Of a DNA stretch of 64,000 bases, positions 55,697-64,000 are shown piece by piece (position 1 is the first letter of the stretch; every line of letters begins with the position of its first letter). The translations under genes were made by a program, and so were the position numbers. The notes under the pieces are model-generated. The model was not told the DNA's origin and did not search any database. It worked only from the letters and a program-made list of their open reading frames with translations. This DNA comes from Tricholoma matsutake (taxonomy: Eukaryota; Basidiomycota; Agaricomycetes; Agaricales; Tricholomataceae). The stretch lies in assembly GCA_026075535.2 (NCBI GenBank), contig AP026540.1, positions 9,796,001 through 9,860,000 on the forward strand, given 5' to 3'.

Positions 55697-55868
55697 AGTC
55701 TGAATCCAGAGCTAAGCATGCAAAAGAGGTATTTTATAAGCACGAGATCTCTATGAGTGAAATAAGGATGATGATGGTGTGTAATCAAAAAAGGTAGTGT
55801 CTGTGTAATGTCTGAGGATGTAATCTGAGGAATATGGTAAATAAGTGTCAACAAGTAACATTGTTACA
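55697..55868 (-). repeat. 5' LTR of the small gypsy (172 bp)
   Basis: Matches 53007-53178 with a handful of transitions, many at CpG or TpG/CpA sites. It abuts integrase-region codons at 55696. Confidence 0.85.
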
Positions 55869-56002
55869 ACTGGTTCTAACTGGTTTTGACCAGTTTTTAA
55901 TTGGTTTTCGATTATTTCAAAAACAAGGTAACTGTTAACTGGAAGGCTGATCTTAAATTTGAGTAACCATAACTGAAAAATGGACCGAACCTTAGAACAC
56001 TA
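55869..56002 (+). mobile_element. right end of a TAGTG-family TIR element
   Basis: ACTGG/GACCAGT motifs and a right terminus TTAGAACACTA, i.e. TAGTGTTCTAAGGTTCGGTC on the other strand. It pairs in type with the left end at 50798. Confidence 0.6.
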
Positions 56003-56700
56003 ATTGGAGTGAAGAGTGCAATGACTTTGCTGAAGACTTTGTAGACATTAGTATGAGGATAAAAAAAGAAGAAATTTGGCCCACCTTTAAATGTCCCAGC
56101 CAGATCACGATGGATTTTTTTTTTCATCAACCTTGATGGGTTTGAGGGACCCCATGAGAGCTGGGAAGCTAGAAGCAGCACTAGCCTACTAGTACTAGCT
56201 AGGGGTTGTTTGCATCCAAGAGTTAAATTGATTGATAAACAAACTTCTCACAAGATGCATAAACAAAAATGCAGATCACAACTTGTGCATTTCAACAACC
56301 AACTGAGTTGGGGATTTTGAAGAATAAGTACATGAAGTAATGAATGTGTATAATACCCATACAATACACATAAACCTATGAATATGGGTGTGGTGTTGCT
56401 TGGGTAAGGCCATCCCAAACCTGGACCCATACCTGAGCTTACCCATGACCACATTGTCACAGTGTTACCCATACCCATGTCATGCCTTAAAGCTGAGAGA
56501 CCCTGGTTATCTCCCAATGGTGAGGGCTGGGCAGGATGATCAGACTCCTGCTTTTGCTTGGGAGGTTGAGTGAAACAATGGACACTGAAAGGGGTGTGCC
56601 ACCATTGGGGTTCAGTCATCAGGGGAGAATCATTTGAGCTCAGTGGGGGCAACTGCCTCAGATGCTGGAGGATGTCTGAGCTGGACATGGATTCTTCTTC
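56003..56700. other. repeat-derived, with a GGCATGAC-family end
   Basis: Near 56200 a TAGGGGTTGTTTGCATCC sequence resembles a hAT-type terminus without a partner. At about 56380-56489 a remnant ends TACCCATGTCATGCCTTA, the right TIR of the element A/B family, again without a left partner. No gene is supported. Confidence 0.45.
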
Positions 56701-57805
56701 TCAATGAGATTCGGAAGTGGTGGTAACCCAGCCTATCCCATAGTGGAAGGCTTCCCAAACCTTGGCATCAGAGACCCCAATGGAGGCAAGGTTTCTCACA
56801 ACATCCTCAATAGTAAGGTTGTCAGTCATGTTCAACATGACCCAACATTCATGGTGTATTGCAGGGGGAAGTTTTAGGTTTTTGTGGATCTGCTGGTACA
56901 ATCCTGGGGTGGAGAACACCTCAGCCAGGTAAAGGTAGAGCCTATGTTTCTGTTTCTGGAAGAGCCCAGCAGGGGCTTGTTGGCGCATCAGGAGCATACC
57001 CCTGATGTGAGGAAGGGAGACCCATTGCTGGTCCAGGATCAACCCAGCAGCATTCTGGTATTGATACAGCTGGCAGTGCATGAATTGGGCCCATGCTTCT
57101 GCAGACTTGTGGATTGGTGGTTAGGCCACTTGATCAGGGCATTGCATCCTTTGGACACTGCCTCTCAGCTGAGAGCCACTTGGGAGCTGCCAGGTGGAAT
57201 ATTGTGTAGCTCATGAGAGGTGTATGTGCATTGGGTGGGGTGAGACTGGTGAGGCACATGAGAGATTGCACTCTTTGCAGGTCCACTTCATTTTGTTTGG
57301 TCTGAGCTGCAGTGGCCCAGCGGTCAAACTCTGTGGAGTCCCGAGGAATGGTGGGAACAGAGGGGGGATGCATTCTCAGAGCTGGTATCCAGTTGGTGGT
57401 TCTGGGCAGACCTGAATCCAGAGCTCTTGGTCTTGGAGCAGGATTGAGAAGGGGTGGATAGTCTGCACATTGATCCTGAGGGTCAATGTCCATGGCTTCC
57501 ATCAATGGTTGAGTCAAAGGAGGAGGGGCAGGCCTGGAGGCTGCACTAAAGTAGATGGATCCTTGACCTGGATGTTCAGGTTTGAGGGAGGGTTCTCAGG
57601 CACATTGGCATTTGGTGGGTCGGCCCTCCCATGTGTGTTCCAGTTTATCATCAAGGTCAGTGATGGTGTCCTTGAGGTGCATGATCTCATCTAGGAAATC
57701 TTTGGGCTGCTGATTAGATGCAGCCCTTGTGTCAGCTATTATTTTGAGGTCTCAGCAATCACAGCATCCTGATAACCTTCATCCTGTTCAAACTCATGCT
57801 GATAC
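56701..57805 (-). pseudogene. gag-like remnant related to 1-840
   Basis: Minus-strand pieces: MYQHEFEQDEGYQDAVIAET near 57805, a helix (KDTITDLDDKLEH), then 57134-57517 (FDRWATAAQTKQNEVDLQRV, LMSYTIFHLAAPKW) and 56701-57081 (MHCQLYQYQNAAGLILDQQW, AEVFSTPGLYQQIHKNLKLP). The pieces are in different frames. The order of the first part matches the segment at 1-840, so it is a dispersed family. No catalytic domain is visible; the function is not recognised. Confidence 0.55.
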
Positions 57806-57806
57806 A

Positions 57807-58054
57807 TAGTGTTTGAAGGTCCAGTTCATAGGACTGAACTGGACTGAACCTCAGTCCAGTCTTTTTTTTGGTTGCAGTTGCCTACATTTGGGGTCAGTCT
57901 GGTTGCCAGTTGCCTTATTTTGAAAATCTTTGAAATCTGTTCAAAGACCAGTTGCAATTGGTTGCAACTGGTCTTCTCACAGTAGTATATACTTGTGTAA
58001 AAGTAACTATATTACAAAAAAAATGTAACTAATATACACTATTAACACTATATA
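57807..58054 (+). mobile_element. left part of a TAGTG-family TIR element, cut by E3
   Basis: Starts TAGTGTTTGAAGGTCCAG, followed by alternating CCAGT/ACTGG motifs and an AT-rich stretch like element D. E3 begins at 58055, so the right part would lie beyond the window. Confidence 0.6.
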
Positions 58055-59540
58055 TGTAAGGGGACTAGGGGGGACTCTGGGGGGTGCCCTGTGTGTTTCT
58101 CCTATTTTTTACATTTGTCCTATATTTTTCCTCACTTCATTTCCTTCTATTCTTCATTTTCTATCAGTTTTCCTTATTTTATTACTAATTTTCTTTCTAT
58201 CACATTTGTGTAGGGCATGACTTGGGTAACCCCTGGGTATAATTTCATGTACCTGTGAACACTGTACCCATTACAGTTACGGGTGCGGTTTTACTGTGGG
58301 TACAGGGGGGTTTTGGTCAAAACCCATGGGTACCCCGTGGGTTTCAATGAGTATGACAGTAATAATTTATTATAATTCTAAATATATCTAAATACAATGG
58401 GGAACCACCCCCAACTCACGATTGCGAGCAAGGGGGGGGGGGTGGAGGTGATGTGGTGGCCATTGCAAGAGAAACAGACCAAGAACCACCCCCACCTCGC
58501 ATTTGCAAGATGGGGTGGTAGTCATGATGTGGTGGCCATTGCGAGAGAAACAGACCAAGAACCACCCCCACCTCACGTTTGCAAGCAAGATGGGGTGGTA
58601 GTTGTGATGTGGCAGCCGTTGCAAGAGAAACAGACCAATAACCACCCCCACCTTGTGTTTGCAAGCGAGAGGGGGTGGTAGTCGTGATGTGGCAGTGCTC
58701 CCGAGTGAAACAAACCCAGAAACACCCCCGACTCACATTTGTGAGTGAGAGGGGGTGGTGGTGGTGATGCTGCAGCCATTGTCAACTAGAGGGGGCTGTT
58801 GTTGATGAGAGGGGGCCATTGTCATTGTTGTTGCCTAGTAGAAAAAACACCCCCCACTTGCATTTAGAACAAGGGGGGCATGTTGGTAGTAGTTGTTGTC
58901 GTTGTTGCCTAGTAGAAAAAACACCCCACTCATATTTAGAATGAGGGGGGTGTGTCGTCATTGTCTAGTAGAAAAAACACCCCCCACTCACATTTAGAAC
59001 AAGGGGGGTGTGTTGGTAGCAGTTGTCATTGTTGTTGAGCCATTGTTGTTGTTGTTGATGTTGATCAACAAAGTCATTTGATAAAACATGTGACCATTGG
59101 ACCAGTACCATGATACCTGTAACACCGTGGGTATGGGTATGGTTTTGCCTCAGGTACAGAAATCCAAACCCATACCCATACCCAAGCATACCCATAAGCA
59201 GAAACACATGGTGTTACCCATACCCGAGTCATGCCTTACATTTGTGCATGTTGACAGTTTTATATTTAGAGGCAGACTACCCCTTCCAACATCTACCCCT
59301 TGGTATGATGTCATTGGCAGCCTTGATCTGCCTATTTTGCCTTTTTCTATTTTTAGACTATTATTTGATTTTTGCAATCTTCACATATACTGGGCATTGG
59401 CAAAGGGGTCCTTAGAGTTTTCTCTTTGGATTTCCCTTTGCTAGGTGCACCTCCACTCCCTGTAATATGTACCATAATTTTAACTTCAGATTTCCCTTTG
59501 CTAGTCCATTAATTAAGTGGCTTCTAAGGTTGCCCTTATA
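58055..59540 (+). repeat. E3 5' LTR, interrupted
   Basis: LTR halves 58055-58210 and 59247-59540 flank element B and its TSD. Near the 3' end a short CCATTAATTAAGTGGCTTC-like stretch is inserted before the terminal GGTTGCCCTTATA. The self-primer 10-mer is at 59414-59423 and its complement at 59543-59552. Confidence 0.9.
58211..59238 (-). mobile_element. hAT-like TIR element B (1,028 bp)
   Basis: Exact 8-bp TSD CATTTGTG (58203-58210 and 59239-59246). TIRs are TAGGGCATGACTTGGGTA on the left and TAAGGCATGACTCGGGTA from the right. Same family as element A, inverted, with the hairpin minisatellite on the opposite strand (58840-59010) and the GATCAACA-rich segment. No transposase is seen. Confidence 0.9.
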
Positions 59541-59705
59541 GTAGAAAACTCTCTTCTAAGGCCCAAAATTGTGAACACACTGCCCAAGATAGGCAGGTAC
59601 AGAGTGGACAACACTTCCCAAAGCTCCATAGACTCCCTACACACTGTTCCTGACAGTCCCGCCTTCAGTGCACCACCATTTTTGCTTAATGCACCCCCTA
59701 GTGCC

Positions 59706-61632
59706 ATGGACACATCAGAGCACCTCGACGCACTTGAAAGCAATGTTACTGGAATATGCACACAAATTGATTTGCTTAAATCTATGATTGAAAACCTTGT
59801 CAGACTTTAGACTAACTCCACGACCAATATTCCCCCCATTGCAACTCCAAGTGCACCCAACAGCGACGCGCTGCCTAACATGCCCAGATCAAACTGTCCC
59901 CCCTGCCAAATTTAATGGTGCACATGTGCAGGGGCATGCATTCCTTAATTCCTGTGAGTTGTACATCAGTCTCCAGTTGCATCAATTTGTTGACAATGCT
60001 GCAAAAATTTATTGGGCCTTCACATACATGAAATCTGAATGCATCTATCTTTACATGGACCATATTCTGCACCAAACTAAAGAGCTTGGTTCTCTACCTT
60101 TCTCCACTTGGGGTGACTTTTGAGCAGAGTTTGTATGCCACTTTTGTCCCCTCAATGAGTGCCACCGAGCAGTGACATGGCTTGAGTCATCCTCTTACCA
60201 TCAGGCACATCAATCCATGGATGATTATATTAATGAGTTTAAGGATTTGGTGGACATGGCAGGATATGGGAGTGGGCTACCAGTTGTGGTGAAGTTCCAA
60301 TGGGGCCTCAATTGAGAGATTCAGGACCAGATTGCACAGATGTTGGAAGGGCACCCAGCAGACGATGACATCTATGCTTGATATGAGGCTGCTTAGTGTT
60401 TAAGGGTCCAGTCCAGTTCAGTTTTTTGACCCAAAAATGTAAAGACCACAACCTAAACAAGTCCAGGACCGACCCAGATACTGCTAGAACTGAACTGGAC
60501 CACCTAGGACTGGTCCTTTCCAGTTAAAAGACTGAAAAAGACCAGTTAAGACTGGTTCAGACTGATGTTTTGTCATGAAATTTGTCATATTAATATAACC
60601 CATATGTATCTTAGCAAATATTACCCGGACCTTATAACCACTGTACAGATGGATAGACATTGTAATTCCCCATCATTCAGTCTAACTTTTAAGACATTTC
60701 ATCAAGATTTGACTTGGCTATGATCAATATAAAAATACATCTACTGAATGACCCATGCTGAACACCAAGAAATGTAATGTAACAACCATAAATTATGTGA
60801 TGCATAGCATGCATTGACAAATGGTGTTAGTCCTATGATCATTAATAGAATCAAGCAAATGATCTACATATGAGTAAGATGAAATGAAAATCAATCTGAT
60901 ACAACAAAATACTCATACAAAAATAGATTTGGTTATATCTTGCTCAATTCTTAACCATTTTTTATGAACCAGAGGTTGAATTCACCGGATTTCATGTGGG
61001 AACATGGTCCAATATATGTTCCCATGATAAAACTGGTCCTAACTGGTTTAGACCAGTTTTCTTTGGTTTTACAACATTTTTCAAAATGGAAAGACTGCTA
61101 ATTGAACAGCAAAAGACCAGTCCATAAATAGACCACTGGTCCAGTCTTTTCCAGTCCAATTCAGTCCAATTTTGGTCTTTTTTTTGGTCCTATGGACTGG
61201 ACCCTTCAACACTAAGGCTGCTTCACTCTGTGATGAGAACCAACTCACAAATGTGGTGTTTAATGCTGCATTCCATGCTCCAACTACCACTCATGCACCC
61301 TATACCTTCAATTGAAGCCTCCCCTCATGTAACCCCATTCCTGTCTGTCAGATTCCCACACCAGCCATCAATGTCCTGGTACCAATGGATGTTGATGCAA
61401 CCCACAGCTGCGCGCATAGGTTGGATCTCTGCTACCACTGTGGGGAAACTGGACACATGGCCAGAGTGTGTCCCCATCATCAGGATATCCACATGCTCAC
61501 CCCCGAGGGGCAAGATGAACTCCTCCAGGACCTGTTGGCACTTGTAGATGTAGAAGAAGCAAAGGATCAGGTTGCAGATGAGATCAAGTCAGAAGTTGCA
61601 GAGGAGCAGGATTTTTCTATTCGCAGCAAGTG
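59706..61632 (+). pseudogene. gag: E3 Gag, inactivated and split by element D
   Basis: Starts at ATG 59706 like E1. Stops include a CGA-to-TGA at 60121 (FRAEF becomes F, stop, AEF). The capsid region YWAFTYMKSECIYLYMDHIL shows Arg losses. After element D the frame resumes, including the zinc knuckle CYHCGETGHMARVC, and ends in TGA at 61630-61632. Confidence 0.9.
60394..61214 (+). mobile_element. hAT-like TIR element D (821 bp), TAGTG family
   Basis: Exact 8-bp TSD AGGCTGCT (60386-60393 and 61215-61222). TIRs are TAGTGTTTAAGGGTCCAGTC and TAGTGTTGAAGGGTCCAGTC. Dense subterminal CCAGT/ACTGGT motifs occur in both orientations, as expected for hAT transposase-binding subterminal repeats. The interior is AT-rich without a transposase. 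It interrupts E3 gag. It is the only complete member in the window, with partial ends at 50798, 56002 and 57807. Confidence 0.92.
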
Positions 61633-64000
61633 AATCATATGCCCTCATTGCCTGTCCATAACCACTTTGAAGTTTTGACAGTTGAATCCCCAGGGAATGA
61701 ATCTAATTCCATGACTGTTCCCCTCTCTGACCCCTTGAAGTTGGCTGAAGATGTACCTGCTCTTCCTATCTCTCCCTCTGCCCCACATCCCAAAATTAAA
61801 TCATGGGAGCGCAAACTATCATGCAAATATATCATTGCATCCACTCCCTCTACACATTCCTTGAACCTAGCAATTGAACTACAGACTACCAACACTGGAC
61901 AGATACTCAGTGTCTCTGTGCTCCTGGACTCTGGTGCAACTGGTCTCTTCATTGATGCCCATCTTGCCCTGCCTGTGCCTGAGGTGGAGTTAGAGGGGAT
62001 TCCTGATCTGATGCCAGACCCAGATGATGATGAGGAGGAGCCAGAGGAAGTGGAGGAAGATGATCAGATCTTCTACACTGCAATTTGTCCATCACATGAG
62101 GTGTGTGCTACATCGAACATATCCCAACGCCTCGCTGAGGCCTTCCACAAAAATAATGCTGCTAAATCCTCTACTGATTCCTTGCTTCCTCATCTCCATG
62201 AGTTTGGGGATGTGTTCTCCAAGGAATCGTTCGACTCTCTCCCTGCATGCAAGCCATGGGATCACGTGATTGAACTCACCCCTGGTGCAACCCCTTCATG
62301 CTGCAAGGTCTATCCTCTCTCTCCTGAAGAACAGCAACAGCTTGACCAGTTCATCAATGAGCACCTGGCCTCTGGATGTATTTGACCATCAAAGTCACTC
62401 ATGGCCTCTCCCTTTTTCTTGGTCAAGAAGAAGGATGGCTCACTTTGACTGGTTCAAGACTACAGAAGGCTCAATGACATCACAGTCAAAAATCACTACC
62501 CATCACCTCTCATCTCCAAACTTGTGAACCAACTCTGTGGAGCCTGATGCTTCACCAAGCTCACATCCATTGGGGCTACAATAATGTGAGAATAAAGGAG
62601 GGAGATGAGTAGAAGGCAGCCTTTCATACCAACCGTGGTCTTTTTGAACCACTTGTCATGTTCTTTGGCCTTACTAATAGTCCTGCCACCTTTTAGACCA
62701 TGATGAACAACATCTTCTATGACCTCATCCTTGAAGGCGTTGTTTGTATCTATCTTGATGACATCCTCATCTTCACTTGCATGGTTGAAGAGCACCATCA
62801 CATCACATGCCTCATCCTAGAATGGCTTCGATGGTACAAACTCTACCTTCATCAGGACAAGTGTGAGTTTGAGAAGACCAAGATCGAGTACCTCGGCTTG
62901 ATTATCTCAGAGGGTCAGGTGGAGATGGATCCTATCAAGGTAAATGGGGTCACGGCTTGGCCAACACCCACAAACAAGAAAGAGGTGCAGTCTTTTCTGG
63001 GCTTCATCAATTTCTATCAGTGTTTTATCAAGGATTTCTCACATCATGCATGACCACTGTTCAACTTGACAGGAAAGGAGGCATGGAGGTGGGATAATGC
63101 ACAACAGGAGGTGTTTGAAAAGCTTAAGAAGATGGTCACTTCCACTCCCATTCTTACTTTTGCTGACAATTCATGCCCTTTGCATGTAGAAGCCAACAGT
63201 TCTGACTTTGCAATGGGCACCATATTGTCTCAGCAGTCTCCAGAGGACCAGAAGTGGCATCCTGTTGTGTTCTACTCCAAAAGCCTTAGTGCTGTAGAGT
63301 AAAACTATGAGATCCATGACAAGGAGATGTTGGCGATAATGCATGCACTTGAGGAGTGGCAACACTTCCTTGAGGGTGCCCAACACAAGGTGGAAATTTG
63401 GACAGATCACAAGAATCTCAAGTACTTTATGACAGCCAAGAAATTGAACCATCGTCAAGCTCATTGGTCCCTGTATCTATCCAGATATGACTTCTCCTTG
63501 CACCACCATCTGGGTCACAGCATGGGGAAGACCAATGCCCTCTCCTGATGTGCAGACCATGGGGATGGCAGTGATGACAATCAAAACATTGTGTTGTTGC
63601 AGCCAGACCTGTTCACCATTTGGGCACTGGAAGGCATTGCACCCCAGGGCGAGGAGCGGGACATCCTATGTGACATTCATCATGCAAACCATAGTGGTTT
63701 ACATGAGGATGTTGTTGCCTGAGCTGTTAAAGAACTGAGGAAGGGATCCACCCTTTCCTTGCATGCGGCAAAGTGGGCTGAAAAAGAGGACTTGTTGTAT
63801 TTCAGGGATCACATCTATGTCCCCAATGACCCAGACCTTTGCCAGCACATCATATCCCAACACCATGACTCACATATTGCTGGTCATCTTGGATGCTGGA
63901 AGACCTTGGAGCTCACCTCATGGAATTATTGGTGGCCACAAATGTCACAGCTCATTGGTCAGTATTGTCACACTTGTGACCTTTGCTTACACACCAAGAT
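61630..64000 (+). pseudogene. pol: E3 Pol, inactivated, truncated by the window edge
   Basis: Protease start (LLDSGATGLFIDAHL), then the deletion described for E3, the linker and RT with stops at 62382, 62446, 62544, 62612, 62696 and others. YLDDILIF survives near 62750, RNase H (TDHKNLKYF) near 63405, and the integrase finger starts near 63850. Most stops are TGA at positions that are CGA in E1; one is TAG where E1 has TGG or CAG. Non-functional. Confidence 0.92.

Larger units (their letters stand above)
53007..55868 (-). mobile_element. internally deleted gypsy with 172-bp LTRs
   Basis: Direct repeats at 53007-53178 and 55697-55868, both 172 bp, beginning TGTAAC on the minus strand. Flanking pentamers ACTAG (53002-53006) and ACTGG (55869-55873) differ by one transition. 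Between them only integrase and chromodomain remain, in minus orientation. Gag, protease, RT and the primer site are missing: the 5' LTR joins pol codons directly. A hAT-like element (53440-54445) sits inside the chromodomain. Confidence 0.85.
58055..64000 (+). mobile_element. Ty3/gypsy E3, decayed E1-family copy, runs off the window
   Basis: LTR (58055-59540), gag and pol collinear with E1 up to the integrase finger, where the window ends. Two hAT-like elements are nested in it (B in the LTR, D in gag). CpG-type decay is as strong as or stronger than in E2. A deletion of about 350 bp removes the protease C-terminus: LFIDAHL is followed directly by LPVPEVELEG near 61965. Confidence 0.93.

Noticed and set aside
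50798..56002. One 5.2-kb TAGTG-TIR element spanning both ends
   Set aside because: Flanking octamers (ATCATCGC and ATTGGAGT) do not match, so the ends were reported separately.
53455..59225. GGGTATGGGTA runs as possible internal telomere repeats
   Set aside because: Only a few degenerate units at the ends of TIR elements; no TTAGGG array. Better explained as subterminal transposon motifs.

Overview
The window is repeat-rich nuclear DNA from a filamentous basidiomycete, most likely an agaricomycete. The evidence is compact genes with many 50-60 nt introns (GT...AG, CTAAC-like branch sites), fungal-type LTV1, TAF2 and FAB1 genes, and chromodomain Ty3/gypsy elements. I cannot name the species.

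Layout: 1-15150 holds nested LTR retrotransposons: a gag-like remnant (1-840), a nearly intact Ty3/gypsy chromovirus called E1 (843-6889), a decayed minus-strand gypsy called B (6895-14414), and a chromodomain and LTR remnant of another gypsy (14415-15150). An intron-bearing, hairpin-rich repeat follows (15240-16560). A compact island of host genes occupies 16656-34432: an HNH-domain protein (+), LTV1 (-), TAF2 (+, with three C-terminal bromodomains) and FAB1 (-, FYVE/CCT/PIP kinase). LTV1 and TAF2 are divergent and share about 160 bp. TAF2 and FAB1 converge 157 bp apart.

From 34862 to 64000 everything recognisable is mobile DNA. A truncated E1-family copy (minus) was split by a young Ty1/copia element (35364-41036) with LTRs identical by eye and TSD GAGAT. 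A decayed full-length E1-family copy (E2, 42114-49729) and a third copy (E3, 58055 to the window end) follow. Between them lie gag-like remnants and an internally deleted gypsy with 172-bp LTRs (53007-55868). Four hAT-like TIR elements with exact 8-bp TSDs sit inside the retroelements: 44880-46496 in E2 pol, 53440-54445 in a chromodomain, 58211-59238 in the E3 LTR and 60394-61214 in E3 gag. Partial ends of the last family occur at 50798, 56002 and 57807.

Three themes stand out. The E1 family carries a conserved self-priming signature: 10 nt just after the LTR complementary to 10 nt inside the LTR. Older copies decay mainly by CpG to TpG/CpA change, which turns Arg codons into His, Cys, Gln, Trp or TGA stops. 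Hairpin-bearing sequence with splice-like signals recurs at three loci, once inside a TIR element. All exon boundaries and alignments were made by eye, without any search.
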